The notes beneath the pieces were generated by a model, which was not told the DNA's origin, did no database searches, and was given only the letters and a program-made list of their open reading frames with translations. From positions 1-64,000 of the forward strand of contig CALHOU010000041.1 in the NCBI GenBank assembly GCA_938035945.1: a stretch of 64,000 nt of DNA. Reading direction: 5' to 3'. Of the stretch, positions 44,209 through 53,833 are shown in pieces (the stretch's first letter is position 1; the number at the start of each line of letters is the position of its first letter). Source of the DNA: an uncultured Granulosicoccaceae bacterium (GTDB taxonomy: Bacteria; Pseudomonadota; Gammaproteobacteria; Granulosicoccales; Granulosicoccaceae). A program made the translations under genes and the position numbers.

Positions 44209-45012
44209 GTGGCTGACGTGGAACGCTCCGCAAACGAGATTAATTTTTATCCGATTGTCCAGGCGACTAATGCGGTTTTCCCCGATTTGTATTTACGCCA
44301 GACCTTTTTGTTTTTCATTGAGCAGGGTGCTAAACGCGTATTAGATACTGCTGGAAATGAATGGCTTGCCGAGGAGGGTGATATGCTCATCTTCCCTCCG
44401 GACTCGTTTGTCACAATGGAAAACAGACCGGTCATGGAGAAAAATTACCGCGCTACCGGCATTTCCTATTCCGCAGAGGCCGTCGCTTCAATCTTTCCAC
44501 TGTCCAATGCGCTCCAGTCGGTAATGGATGTACAAATTATTCGTTCAGAGGAGTATGAGTCCTCGACACTTGTCCCGTTGCTTAAAAACTCTATATCTAA
44601 TGAACAGCTTCCTGAATCGATACGCCATCATCGGTTGTTGGAACCACTGATTTGGCTTAAACAACTCGGTATTCAGTTACCGCAAAAAACGCAGGTTTCC
44701 TTGTTGAGCCGGGTGCGTGAAGTTATTGATTCTGATTTAAGCCAATCCTGGCAGGCTGCTGAGGTTGCCAGTCGGCTGGCCATGAGTGAATCAACGTTTC
44801 GGCGGCGAATGGTTAAAGAAGGGCAATCGTTTTCAAAGGTGTTACTTAACTCTCGACTTGAATGCGGTTTGAACTTGCTGCAGACCACGTCTAGATCTAT
44901 TTCGGAAATTGCTTACGAAAGCGGTTTTAAAACACCTTCGCATTTTTCCGATGTTTTCAAAAAGCGTTTTGGCATACCTCCAAAAAATATTCGCTCAGCA
45001 GAGGATGACTGA
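44209..45012 (+). CDS. AraC-family transcriptional regulator
   Basis: 267 residues from a GTG at 44209, 7 nt after the HDAC-like stop. The N-terminal part (about 15-85) resembles an AraC cupin-like sensing domain (QGAKRVLDTAGNEWLAEEGDMLIFPP), and the C-terminal 100 residues hold the two helix-turn-helices (WQAAEVASRLAMSESTFRRRMVKEGQSFSKVLLNSRLECGLNLL and SISEIAYESGFKTPSHFSDVFKKRFGIPPKNIR). Its targets are unknown; it may control the adjacent deacetylase gene or the downstream PEBP gene. Confidence 0.9.
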   Translation: MADVERSANEINFYPIVQATNAVFPDLYLRQTFLFFIEQGAKRVLDTAGNEWLAEEGDMLIFPPDSFVTMENRPVMEKNYRATGISYSAEAVASIFPLSNALQSVMDVQIIRSEEYESSTLVPLLKNSISNEQLPESIRHHRLLEPLIWLKQLGIQLPQKTQVSLLSRVREVIDSDLSQSWQAAEVASRLAMSESTFRRRMVKEGQSFSKVLLNSRLECGLNLLQTTSRSISEIAYESGFKTPSHFSDVFKKRFGIPPKNIRSAEDD

Positions 45013-45102
45013 GAACCGATAGTTTCTGACCGGCAGGCGGAAGTTCAAAAGCGGATTAGGCCGTAAATTACTTACACCTTAAATAAATCAAAGGAGAAGT
45101 AA

Positions 45103-45636
45103 ATGCGTTACCCTAAATTCTTATTATCAATCCTTCTCGCCGTGAGCATTGTAAGTCCGGCCTTTGCAAGTGATTTTCGCATCAGTAGTTCGGATATAGC
45201 CGAAGGGGCTCAACTGAAAACGGCTCATGTGTTTCAAGGTTTTGGTTGCGATGGAGGCAACACTTCGCCCGCGTTGTCGTGGGAAAATGCCCCTGCAGGA
45301 ACAAAGAGTTTTGCAGTTACAGTATACGACCCGGACGCACCTACTGGCTCTGGCTGGTGGCACTGGTTTGCGTTTAATATCCCTGCCGATGTATCCGAGT
45401 TATCAAGTGGTGCGACACTGCCTGAAGAGGCTGTCGCGTTGAGTAACGATTATGGCTCCGTGGGGTTTGGCGGCGCGTGTCCACCTCCAGGAGAAGTGCA
45501 TCGTTATCAATTTACCGTTCACGCCTTGTCTACAGTATTAGAAATTGATGCATCAGTATCGAACGCGCTGGCTGGCTTTATGGTGAATGCAAACAGTATC
45601 GCATCATCAACAATTACTGCGGTGTACAGTCGGTAA
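45103..45636 (+). CDS. YbhB/YbcL family (PEBP / Raf kinase inhibitor-like) protein
   Basis: 177 residues with a signal peptide (MRYPKFLLSILLAVSIVSPAFA) and a very good ribosome site (AAAGGAGAAG). PEBP signatures: FGCDGGNTSPALSWENAPAGTKSFAVTVYDPDAPTGSGWWHWFAFNIPAD and GGACPPPGEVHRYQFTVHAL. Bacterial members are periplasmic or cytoplasmic ligand-binding proteins of uncertain function. It is followed by a long-stem hairpin. Confidence 0.92.
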   Translation: MRYPKFLLSILLAVSIVSPAFASDFRISSSDIAEGAQLKTAHVFQGFGCDGGNTSPALSWENAPAGTKSFAVTVYDPDAPTGSGWWHWFAFNIPADVSELSSGATLPEEAVALSNDYGSVGFGGACPPPGEVHRYQFTVHALSTVLEIDASVSNALAGFMVNANSIASSTITAVYSR

Positions 45637-45651
45637 CAAGCGATAAGGTAG

Positions 45652-45692
45652 GAAACCAGTTCAAAGATTGCCTTGATCAGCGAACTGGTTTC
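45652..45692. terminator. Long-stem hairpin between PEBP and DHH genes
   Basis: GAAACCAGTTC (45652-45662) is perfectly complementary to GAACTGGTTTC (45682-45692), 11 bp with a 19-nt loop, ending in TT. It sits 15 nt after the PEBP stop and about 100 nt past the converging DHH gene. A plausible terminator with a poor T-tract. Confidence 0.6.
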
Positions 45693-45789
45693 TTGTGATT
45701 TCACATGATAGAACGTGATTCGTTTTGCGTACTGTAAATAACTAATTGGTCGCAATAAAATTGCTCGTTAACTTGCGATAGGGATAAAA

Positions 45790-46749
45790 CTACCCACCAA
45801 ACTGCCCACGGAACGCGTCGGTAAACCGATCAAGATCACTAGCCGGTAAGAAGTTAATGCCTGCTGCAGCCTTTCTACCGCCACCCGATTCAAACTGCCG
45901 ACAAAGTTCATCTGCACCGGTTTTATTTGAAAGTGGTGCACGCACGCTCACTAAGTAACCGTCACCTGGCAATGTGCTTAACATCGCGTGCGCACGATCA
46001 GGGTTTTGTTGGGCCAAGTCATTGGCAAACACACCACTAACGCGGCGAGCAAAGGCTTCTTCAGGAAATACGAACACAGCGGTTGTGTCATCCGCGCTTA
46101 GTGGTTTTGTACTCAGCGCTTTTTCCATATCGCTGCTATAACCGGTTTCAAGTTTTTCATAAGCGTCGTCTTCATTAACAAACGCCAATGGATCGCTGTA
46201 CGGTTTTACTCGCGCATACAATTCTGCGGGTGGAAAAAACAAATCGTCCAACGAGCTGCCATAGCCGTTGTAGTTTAATAGTGTGCCCAGTGTTTGCAAT
46301 TGGCTTAGTTGTTCTTCGCTTAAATTTAATGGCGCTGCAGCTTCCCGCGCGGCATCTAATAAGTTGTCGCCAAAAGCTGCAGTTACAGCCCACGCTAAAT
46401 GCGCGCCCTTTAATTCGCGATTCACGATCAAGCCCGTGCAAATGTTTGCATCAGTATCGATATAGGAGCTGAGCTTATCTGTATCCGGAATTTCGCCAGC
46501 AAAATGATGATCGTAGTAGCTAACAGGAATGCCGGCATCAAGTAGTGGTAGTAGTGCATCGCGGTTCTTATCCATCGACACATCCAGTACTGTCACGCTT
46601 GTAGCCTTATCAACCGGTATTTGTTTTACCAAATCGATATCACGTTTAACGCCGGTGATTAATACGCTGTCGATAGGATCAGCCAAGCGTAATTGGTGCA
46701 GTGCACATATACCGTCTGCGTCGCCGTTGAATATGTCATAGTGGGTCAT
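45790..46749 (-). CDS. DHH-family phosphoesterase
   Basis: 319 residues. The DHH motifs are all present: DIFNGDADGICAL, TVLDVSMDKN and SYYDHHFAGE, with a C-terminal DHHA1-like segment (GAD...CRQFESGGGRKAAAGINFL). Family members are metal-dependent phosphodiesterases acting on oligonucleotides, cyclic dinucleotides or polyphosphate. The start overlaps the stop of pyrD by 4 nt, so it is translationally coupled to pyrimidine biosynthesis. The substrate cannot be read from sequence. Confidence 0.88.
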   Translation of the reverse strand: MTHYDIFNGDADGICALHQLRLADPIDSVLITGVKRDIDLVKQIPVDKATSVTVLDVSMDKNRDALLPLLDAGIPVSYYDHHFAGEIPDTDKLSSYIDTDANICTGLIVNRELKGAHLAWAVTAAFGDNLLDAAREAAAPLNLSEEQLSQLQTLGTLLNYNGYGSSLDDLFFPPAELYARVKPYSDPLAFVNEDDAYEKLETGYSSDMEKALSTKPLSADDTTAVFVFPEEAFARRVSGVFANDLAQQNPDRAHAMLSTLPGDGYLVSVRAPLSNKTGADELCRQFESGGGRKAAAGINFLPASDLDRFTDAFRGQFGG

Positions 46750-47798
46750 GCTGTTTTCCTAATGCAGTCGCGTACCAAAGCCGGCCCATGATAAATGAGT
46801 CCTGTATACAGCTGTACAAGATCTGCACCAAGTTGCCGTTTTTTGAGTGCATCGGCGCCACAACTGATTCCCCCAACCCCGATAAGTGCTGCTTTGCCTG
46901 ATAAGGCCTGTGCCACAGTGCTCATTTTGTCATCGGCCAATGGGCGCATGGGCTCGCCGCTTAGACCACCGGTTTCTTGCGCATGTGGGTGTCCTGCCAC
47001 GATGTCGCGCTCTTGTGTTGTGTTGCCAGCAATCACCCCGTCGATTTCAAACTCAATCACTGTTGCACAAAATGCGTTGAGTTCTTCGTCGCTCATATCG
47101 GGTGCGATCTTCACGACAATCGGTTTGTACACACCGTGTTGCGTGGCCAGTTTTGACTGTGTGTTTTTTAAAGTGTCCAGTAAAGAGCGCAAGCGTTCGC
47201 CGTGTTGTAAATCGCGCAAGCCCTGTGTGTTCGGGGAGGAGACATTCACGGTGATGTAGTCTGCGGCGGCATAGACCTTTTCCAGACAAGTAACGTAATC
47301 GCCTTCGGCATCATCCAAGGCGGTGCTCGCGTTCTTTCCAATGTTGATGCCCAAGCAGCCTTTGAATGTCCGTTTTTCCGCCTTCGCAACCAGGTGGTCT
47401 ACACCTAAGTTGTTAAAGCCCATGCGGTTGATCAGGGCGCCATGTTCGGTCAGCCGAAATAATCGTGGTTGTGGGTTACCGTCTTGTGGCTGAGGTGTGA
47501 TTGTGCCGATTTCAATGAAGCCAAATCCCATGGCGCCCAGTGCATTGATATAGTCGCCGTTTTTATCCAGCCCGGCTGCAAGGCCAACACAATTGGGTAA
47601 GGCCAAACCCATGCTGGTGGTTGGTGTGCCAGTGACGGCGTAACGTTTGCGATTAAAGGATTTTGCGAGTCCATTCGATGCCGCTGACAAGGCAAAATCG
47701 TGTGCCTTTTCTGGTTCCATTTTGAACAGTACGGCTCGGGCAAGTCGAAAAAGCGTATCATTAGGCGCAAGGTTCGCGTCATTGTTAGAAGTGGTCAT
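46746..47798 (-). CDS. pyrD: Dihydroorotate dehydrogenase (quinone), class 2
   Basis: 350 residues, normal for class 2 enzymes. It has the N-terminal membrane-associating helix region (LARAVLFKMEPEKAHDFAL), GLAAGLDKNGDYINALGAMGFGFIEIGTITP, the active-site Ser in ITVNVSSPNTQGLR, KIAPDMSDEELN and GVGGI near the FMN phosphate. It oxidises dihydroorotate to orotate in UMP synthesis and passes electrons to the quinone pool at the inner membrane. The next gene (DHH phosphoesterase) overlaps by 4 nt. Confidence 0.96.
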   Translation of the reverse strand: MTTSNNDANLAPNDTLFRLARAVLFKMEPEKAHDFALSAASNGLAKSFNRKRYAVTGTPTTSMGLALPNCVGLAAGLDKNGDYINALGAMGFGFIEIGTITPQPQDGNPQPRLFRLTEHGALINRMGFNNLGVDHLVAKAEKRTFKGCLGINIGKNASTALDDAEGDYVTCLEKVYAAADYITVNVSSPNTQGLRDLQHGERLRSLLDTLKNTQSKLATQHGVYKPIVVKIAPDMSDEELNAFCATVIEFEIDGVIAGNTTQERDIVAGHPHAQETGGLSGEPMRPLADDKMSTVAQALSGKAALIGVGGISCGADALKKRQLGADLVQLYTGLIYHGPALVRDCIRKTA

Positions 47799-47904
47799 GA
47801 ATACAGGGCAGTCGCGGGCGATTTTGGTACTATCTTACAACGCTGTACCGCTGTGCGGGCGGTGCTAAGGCGATTCGAATCATCTTGTTGCAGCGAACTA
47901 TCAC

Positions 47905-48945
47905 GTGAAACTCTATCCCGACAAACTCGACGCGCATCTGGCCAAACAATGTGCCCCCGTGTACTTGTTACACGGTGACGAGCCTTATCAGCTAATGGAG
48001 TTGGGAGACAGGCTAAGAACCTACGCGCGTGGTGCTGGTTTTGATGAGCGCCAAGTGTTGATTGCGAATGAAGATGCGGATTGGGCATCATTTCGTGAAG
48101 CTGCCGACAGTATGTCTTTGTTTGCCGAGAAACGCATTATCGAGCTACGTTTGCCAACCGGTAAACCGGGTCGCACCGGCGGTGAGGTGCTTAAACAATA
48201 TTGTGCAAACCCAGCGGCTGATGTGCTGTTGATTATCACCAGCGCGAAGTTGGACAGAGGCGGTAGTAGCAGTGCTTGGTTTAAAGCAATCGACAAGGTC
48301 GGTGTCACCATTGGTGTTTGGCCTATTGAGCCGGCAAAGTTAAAGCCTTGGCTTAAAACTAAGTTAGCCGGGCATGGACTCATTGCCAGCGACGATGCCA
48401 TTGCCTTAATTACCGAGCGGGTTGAAGGCAACATGCTTGCAGCATCCCAAGAAGTTGAACGCCTTGCTTTGCTATACCCGCAAGGAGAGCTTAGTGCCGA
48501 ACAAGTGTTGGCAGCCGTTGCCGATAGCGCGCGCTACTCGATCGGTGATTTAGTTCAAGCTGCCTTGGCCGGGCAAAGTGCGCGTGCGGTTCGTATTGTC
48601 CGCGGCTTGCGAGATGAGGCGGTGGCGCCGGTACTGATACTCTGGGCCTTGTCACAAGAGATTCGTAGCGGGGCACGTGCAGCCGAAGCGCACGAACGAG
48701 GCGTGAGTGTCGATGCTGCATTAAAGGGTGCAGGGGTATGGCCCAGCCGCGCAACCCCACTTAAAGCTGCCATGGCGCGACACACGGCGGTAAGTTGGTT
48801 AAGCATGTTGGCGGCAACATCCCAGCTGGATCGTCTTATAAAAGGTCAGGCTGCGGGTGATGTGTGGGATTCGTTTGAATCCTTAAGCGTGCAATTGTGC
48901 GCTGGCAGTGAAATAAAACTACCAATAGATCAGGCTGCGTTGTAA
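47905..48945 (+). CDS. holA: DNA polymerase III subunit delta
   Basis: 346 residues starting with a GTG. The HolA N-terminus is clear (LDAHLAKQCAPVYLLHGDEPYQLMELGDRLR), with the divergent AAA+ middle region and the C-terminal collar domain (YSIGDLVQAALAGQSARAVRIVRGLRDEAVAPVLILWALSQEIR). It is the clamp-loader subunit that opens the beta clamp. In many gammaproteobacteria holA follows leuS-lptE; here it stands divergent from pyrD and upstream of asnS. Confidence 0.94.
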   Translation: MKLYPDKLDAHLAKQCAPVYLLHGDEPYQLMELGDRLRTYARGAGFDERQVLIANEDADWASFREAADSMSLFAEKRIIELRLPTGKPGRTGGEVLKQYCANPAADVLLIITSAKLDRGGSSSAWFKAIDKVGVTIGVWPIEPAKLKPWLKTKLAGHGLIASDDAIALITERVEGNMLAASQEVERLALLYPQGELSAEQVLAAVADSARYSIGDLVQAALAGQSARAVRIVRGLRDEAVAPVLILWALSQEIRSGARAAEAHERGVSVDAALKGAGVWPSRATPLKAAMARHTAVSWLSMLAATSQLDRLIKGQAAGDVWDSFESLSVQLCAGSEIKLPIDQAAL

Positions 48946-48993
48946 ACGCTACGTTTATAACTTCGAATCAAAATTTTTACAGTGACAACGACT

Positions 48994-50388
48994 ATGACGT
49001 TTCAATCAGTTGCAACTTTGTTTAAATCTGGCAGTGTAGGCAATGATGTTCATATCAAAGGTTGGGTGCGCAGTCGACGTGATTCCAAAGCCGGCTTATC
49101 GTTCGTGGCCGTGTATGACGGTACATGCTTTGATGCGATGCAAGTTGTGGTTGAAGCCGATCTGCTTAACTACGAAGCAGACGTATTAAAATTATCTTCC
49201 GGATGTGCGGTTGACGTAAAAGGTAAGCTAGTTGAGTCTCAAGGTAAGGGGCAGAGTGTAGAGATTCTTGCCAGTGAGGTGAACGTATTGGGCTGGGTGG
49301 ACGACCCGGAGACTTACCCCATTGCCAAAAAGCGCCATACCTTTGAATACCTAAGAACCGTTGCGCACTTGCGCCCGCGCACCAATGCGTTCGGTGCAAT
49401 CAGTCGCGTGCGTTCAACGCTTTCCAGCGCGATTCATCGTTACTTTCACGAACGTGAATTCCATTGGGTAAATACTCCACTTATAACAACCAGTGATTGT
49501 GAAGGTGCCGGCGAGTTATTTCGGGTGAGCACCTTAGATATGGTTAATACGCCGCGTAACGACAAAGGTGAAGTCGATTTCAATCAAGACTTTTTTGGTA
49601 GCGAAGCATTTCTTACCGTGTCAGGGCAATTAAATGCGGAAGCCTATGCCATGGCCTTATCGAAGGTATACACCTTCGGCCCAACGTTTCGAGCAGAGAA
49701 CTCAAACACCAGCAGGCACTTGGCTGAATTTTGGATGATTGAGCCCGAAGTCGCCTTTGCCGACTTGGCCGATAATGCCGATTTGGCTGAAGACTTTTTA
49801 AAGTACCTGTTTAACGCTGTGCTGAGCGAATGCGAAAGTGATATGGCGTTCTTCGCGCAACGCGTCGATAAAGAAGCGATCAACCGATTAAACAGCGTTG
49901 TGCGTTCGGACTTCGAACGTATGGACTACACCGATGCCATTGACATTCTACTGGCAACGAAAAAGAAATTTGAATTCCCGGTTAAGTGGGGCGTTGATCT
50001 GCAATCCGAGCATGAACGCTTTTTAGCCGAAGAACACGTTGGTCGGCCTATCGTATTAATGAACTACCCCAAAGAGATCAAAGCATTCTACATGCGCTTA
50101 AACGATGATGAAAAAACCGTGGCAGCAATGGATGTGCTGGCGCCGGGGATAGGGGAAATCATTGGCGGCAGTCAACGTGAAGAGCGTCTCGATTATTTAG
50201 ATGCGCGCCTGCAAGAGAACGATTTGTTTGAGCACTTGGGTTGGTACCGAGATTTGCGTCGCTACGGCACCGCACCGCATGCAGGTTTTGGCCTGGGCTT
50301 CGAACGCTTAGTGACTTATGTTACTGGTATGGAAAACATTCGTGATGCGATACCGTTTCCGCGTGTTCCGCGCAGCGCACCTTTTTGA
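48994..50388 (+). CDS. asnS: Asparaginyl-tRNA synthetase
   Basis: 464 residues from the ATG at 48994; a GTG 12 nt upstream is also possible. The N-terminal OB-fold ([32 protein letters not shown]) is followed by the class II core: [77 protein letters not shown] and the terminal [29 protein letters not shown] (motif 3). It charges tRNA-Asn with asparagine, so this organism has a direct route for Asn-tRNA. Confidence 0.97.
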   Translation: MTFQSVATLFKSGSVGNDVHIKGWVRSRRDSKAGLSFVAVYDGTCFDAMQVVVEADLLNYEADVLKLSSGCAVDVKGKLVESQGKGQSVEILASEVNVLGWVDDPETYPIAKKRHTFEYLRTVAHLRPRTNAFGAISRVRSTLSSAIHRYFHEREFHWVNTPLITTSDCEGAGELFRVSTLDMVNTPRNDKGEVDFNQDFFGSEAFLTVSGQLNAEAYAMALSKVYTFGPTFRAENSNTSRHLAEFWMIEPEVAFADLADNADLAEDFLKYLFNAVLSECESDMAFFAQRVDKEAINRLNSVVRSDFERMDYTDAIDILLATKKKFEFPVKWGVDLQSEHERFLAEEHVGRPIVLMNYPKEIKAFYMRLNDDEKTVAAMDVLAPGIGEIIGGSQREERLDYLDARLQENDLFEHLGWYRDLRRYGTAPHAGFGLGFERLVTYVTGMENIRDAIPFPRVPRSAPF

Positions 50389-50537
50389 TTTAGAAATTGT
50401 TATTTTGGTTTAAGAGAATTGGTAATGGATAGGCACTATAAAGCTATTGCTATTTTAGCGTGTTTGGCTGACACTAAAAATGCGCGAAGGGATCGCGTTT
50501 GTTCTTCAAATCTGACATTACTCATGGAGGTTTAACT

Positions 50538-51248
50538 ATGTCACGAGCAATATCGTTGACTTCAAATACGCAGCAAAAAAACTCTGCAGCGAAAGTGCTC
50601 AACCCTAAGCAGGGCGGCTTTACGTTAGTAGAGATGGCGATTGTCCTGGTTATTATCGGCCTGATTCTTGGCGGTGTCTTTAAAGGCCAGGCCCTGATCG
50701 ATTCGGCACGAGTGCGGTCCTTGTCTACCGATGTCTCCGGTATTCGGGCAGCATGGTACTCGTTTCAAGAGCGTTATCGCTCCATACCGGGCGACTTCTC
50801 AAACGCACAATCGCAAATCGACAGTGCATCGTCGCAAGGCAATGGCAATGGTCGTATCGACGGGGGTCAAGAGCGTGCAGCGGTTTGGCAGCAAATGGCC
50901 TTGGCGGGCTTTATTCCTGGCAGTTTTAACGGTGCTCAAAATGCAGCTGGCAGTGCATCGGACATGGCCTGCGCGGATGGCACTTGCCCCAAGAACCCAT
51001 TTAATGGCTTCTATAAAATTAGTTATAGCGCGCAAGCGGCCGATGTTGATGGTTTGGCACACGAGATTTTCACCGGCGAGCAAATTCCAGTAAGCATTTT
51101 GTCTCAACTGGATAACAAGCTTGACGATGGTAAACCTGCAACAGGGCGCTTTCGTGTACACCGAGCTTACATGACAGCATGTACGAAAGATGGGCAGTGG
51201 GATGTTGCCACTGGCCACACAAATTGTGCAGGTGTGCTTAGGGATTAA
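50538..51248 (+). CDS. Prepilin-type N-terminal cleavage/methylation protein
   Basis: 236 residues from the ATG at 50538, which has a strong ribosome site (TGGAGG). A long leader ends KQGG, followed by FTLVEMAIVLVIIGLILGGVFKGQALI, the type IV prepilin signal with Glu5 and cleavage after Gly. The mature domain has two Cys pairs (CADGTC; CTKDGQ...TNC). No pilin peptidase or assembly genes are nearby. It could be a minor pilin or pseudopilin working with machinery elsewhere. Confidence 0.9.
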   Translation: MSRAISLTSNTQQKNSAAKVLNPKQGGFTLVEMAIVLVIIGLILGGVFKGQALIDSARVRSLSTDVSGIRAAWYSFQERYRSIPGDFSNAQSQIDSASSQGNGNGRIDGGQERAAVWQQMALAGFIPGSFNGAQNAAGSASDMACADGTCPKNPFNGFYKISYSAQAADVDGLAHEIFTGEQIPVSILSQLDNKLDDGKPATGRFRVHRAYMTACTKDGQWDVATGHTNCAGVLRD

Positions 51249-51251
51249 TCA

Positions 51252-52091
51252 ATGACAAACCAACATGCCAAGGCAGACGCTTTTAAACGTTTACACGAAC
51301 GCAATAAGCTTTTTGTTTTGCCTAACCCTTGGGATGTTGGTTCAGCAAGAATGTTGGCAGGGCTTGGTTTTGAAGCTCTGGCAACAACCAGCGCAGGCTT
51401 CGCATTCTCGCAAGGCAAGTTAGATTCAATTGGTGCAATGACGCGCGATGATATAATTGCGCACGCCAAGGATATTGTTGACGCGACCAGTTTGCCGGTG
51501 TCTGCCGATCTTGAAAATGGCTATGGCGACTCGCCAGAAGACGTGCAAAAAACCATTCACGCCGCAGCCGCTGCTGGATTAGTGGGTTGTACTATAGAAG
51601 ATACGACGGGTGATAAAGATAATCCCATCTATGATAAAGCCTTTGCCATAGAGCGGATTGCGGCTGCCGTTGAAGCCGTAAAATCCTTAGACTTTCCCTT
51701 CATGCTAACCGCCCGTGCCGAGAACTACCTGCATGGTCGTGCCGACTTTGCAGACACTTTAGAACGCTTACAAGGGTATGAGGCAGTGGGCGCCGATGTT
51801 TTATATGCGCCAGGTCTACCTGATTTGGATGCCATTAAGACGGTCTGTGATTCTGTGGGTAAACCAGTTAACGTGGTTGCGGGAATTGGTTTACCGGGTG
51901 TTTTATCCAGTGAGTTAGAGCAGGCTGGCGTTCGGCGAGTCAGTGCTGGCTCTTCATTGGCAAGGGTGGCGATCGGCAGCATGATCAATGCGTCAAACGC
52001 GATACTTGAATCCGGTTCGTTTGCAGCGTTCGATACAGCTGCCTCGTTTAAAGAAATTGAAGACTTGATTCAACGCGGCGTTAAGGTTTAG
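51252..52091 (+). CDS. Isocitrate lyase/PEP mutase-family protein
   Basis: 279 residues of the ICL/PEP-mutase superfamily. FVLPNPWDVGSARMLAGLGFEALATTSAGFAFSQG, VSADLENGYGDSPEDV (metal-binding Asp/Glu), GCTIEDTTGD and LTARAENYL match the branch containing 2-methylisocitrate lyase-like and oxaloacetate-decarboxylase-like enzymes. The KKCG catalytic loop of true isocitrate lyases is absent, so a C-C lyase or phosphonate role is not proven. It is 3 nt after the prepilin gene, an unusual neighbour. Confidence 0.88.
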   Translation: MTNQHAKADAFKRLHERNKLFVLPNPWDVGSARMLAGLGFEALATTSAGFAFSQGKLDSIGAMTRDDIIAHAKDIVDATSLPVSADLENGYGDSPEDVQKTIHAAAAAGLVGCTIEDTTGDKDNPIYDKAFAIERIAAAVEAVKSLDFPFMLTARAENYLHGRADFADTLERLQGYEAVGADVLYAPGLPDLDAIKTVCDSVGKPVNVVAGIGLPGVLSSELEQAGVRRVSAGSSLARVAIGSMINASNAILESGSFAAFDTAASFKEIEDLIQRGVKV

Positions 52092-52126
52092 TTCAGTATT
52101 GGGCTATTAATAAAAGGTATGCGTTC

Positions 52127-52696
52127 ATGAGTGATGTAGCATTAAAGTGTATTTGTGGTGAGGTCACTGGGCGTGCCGGCAATGTCACGCCATCGAATAA
52201 CCAGCGTTTAGTATGTTGTTGTTCCGACTGCCAAGCATTTGCAAAACACCTTGGTCGCGAAAAAGAAACGCTCGATGAATTTGGCGGCTCTGATCTTGTA
52301 CAAATGTCGCAATCCCAGGTAGTTATAGAGCAGGGTCACAACAACTTACAGTGCTTGCGATTAAAAAAGAAAGGCTTGCTGCGTTGGCACACGAGTTGTT
52401 GCAATACACCCGTTGGCAATACAGTGAATGCCAAGATGCCTTTTATAGCCCTAAGCTCACCGTTTATGGATGAACCTAATCGCGATGCAGTGCTTGGTCC
52501 TGTAAAGGCCTATGTGCAAACTCAAGATGCGATCGGCGAGCCCAACTACCCTAAAAAGTCTGCGAAGTTTCCGATTGGAACCATCGCGAAAATGATGAGT
52601 CGGATGCTGGTTTGGAAAATTAAAGGTTTGAATAAGCCGACGGCATTTTTTGGTGAAGATGGACGGCCGATTGTGAAGCCGCGGATAGTGGGATAA
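52127..52696 (+). CDS. DUF6151 / GFA-like cysteine-rich protein
   Basis: 189 residues. The Cys pattern C-x-C (KCICGE), CCCSDCQAFAKHLG and TSCCNTPVGN resembles glutathione-dependent formaldehyde-activating (GFA)-type zinc-binding proteins and matches the DUF6151 family. The reaction is unknown. It lies 35 nt after the PEP-mutase-family gene on the same strand and 8 nt before a methyltransferase gene. Confidence 0.75.
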   Translation: MSDVALKCICGEVTGRAGNVTPSNNQRLVCCCSDCQAFAKHLGREKETLDEFGGSDLVQMSQSQVVIEQGHNNLQCLRLKKKGLLRWHTSCCNTPVGNTVNAKMPFIALSSPFMDEPNRDAVLGPVKAYVQTQDAIGEPNYPKKSAKFPIGTIAKMMSRMLVWKIKGLNKPTAFFGEDGRPIVKPRIVG

Positions 52697-52704
52697 ATTT
52701 TCAG

Positions 52705-53532
52705 ATGGCAGACAATCCAGTAGCTTCACACTATTCCAATAACCAAATATTGGAGAGCATTCTATCGGGGCTGAAGAAGGCTGGAGTCGATGCGGGTAGC
52801 GTATCTGTCGAGGACTTAGGGCCTGTTGATGAATTTCATACCGGCGGTCGATTAGCAACAGAGCATTTACTAAAAGATCTTCACTTTGATACTCACAAAC
52901 AGATACTCGATATTGGGTGCGGAATAGGTGGTACCAGTCGATTTTTAGCGCACAAATTTGACGCAACTGTTACCGGGATAGATCTAACTTCAGAATATAT
53001 AGCAGCCGGCAATACTTTAAATCAATGGGTTTCATTGGAAAAGCGAATCAATCTCCAATGTGGCGATGCGAATAACATCCCAAGTGATAATGCATCGTTT
53101 GATGCCGCGGTCATGCTTCATGTGGGAATGAATATTGAGGACAAGGCTAGGCTGTTTACTGAAGTTGCCCGTTTACTCAGAACCGGTGGAACCTTCGCGA
53201 TTTATGATGTGATGCAAAAAAGTGAATCTGAAATAAACTTTCCCCTACCGTGGGCCAGCGACGAATCAATGAGTTTTCTAGAGCCTGTGGAACATTACAA
53301 ACGCTGCTTAGAAGGAGCGGGATTCAGTATCGAGAATACCGTTGGACGTGGTGAGTTCGCGGAAAACTTTTTTCAAAAAATGTTTGAAGCGGCAAAGAGC
53401 TCTGATGGTCCGCCCGCAATTGGCCTGCATTTACTGGTTGGCCCAAGCATCAAGGAGAAAATGCAGAACTTTTCTCAAGCTATATTTGATGGCTTGGTGG
53501 AACCAACCGAAATCATCGCTAGGAAATTGTAG
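52705..53532 (+). CDS. Class I SAM-dependent methyltransferase
   Basis: 275 residues. The SAM-binding motif ILDIGCGIGGTSRFLAHKFDATVTGIDLTSEYI is followed by LQCGDANNIPSDNASFDAAVMLHVGMNI and LRTGGTFAIYDVM, all typical of methyltransferases acting on small molecules such as sterols or quinones (UbiE/Coq5-like). The substrate is unknown. It begins 8 nt after the previous gene, so probably in the same transcript. Confidence 0.9.
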   Translation: MADNPVASHYSNNQILESILSGLKKAGVDAGSVSVEDLGPVDEFHTGGRLATEHLLKDLHFDTHKQILDIGCGIGGTSRFLAHKFDATVTGIDLTSEYIAAGNTLNQWVSLEKRINLQCGDANNIPSDNASFDAAVMLHVGMNIEDKARLFTEVARLLRTGGTFAIYDVMQKSESEINFPLPWASDESMSFLEPVEHYKRCLEGAGFSIENTVGRGEFAENFFQKMFEAAKSSDGPPAIGLHLLVGPSIKEKMQNFSQAIFDGLVEPTEIIARKL

Positions 53533-53833
53533 TGTTCGCTGCGTAGGTATCTGGTTTAGGCAATAGCATTACCTGCGATGACTATATATGCGTAGAGTGC
53601 GTTCGTACCATCTAAAATCTGGTTAAGTCATTCGCGTAGATATATCAAGATTTTGGAACCCAATAATTGTGGCCAACCTATGTCCCATGCTTAATCCACA
53701 TTGATCACAGCTTCCTCAGCTAGAAATACCGATATGTATAATTTGATCGCATAACGGCCCAATCCAGCCGTTAGTGGAATACGCTAAATCCTGTTATCTT
53801 AAGCCGAACATTAGGCTGCTGGACGTGAATGGC
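53533..53833. other. Intergenic region before the PPOX-family gene
   Basis: About 300 AT-rich nt without a convincing gene. It contains a 7-bp inverted repeat (TAACGGC 53752-53758 with GCCGTTA 53767-53773). It may include the promoter of the downstream gene; no consensus boxes are obvious. Confidence 0.4.

Noticed and set aside
52457-52966. 169-codon minus-strand open frame
   Set aside because: It lies opposite the DUF6151 and methyltransferase genes, which have recognisable motifs, so it is a shadow frame.
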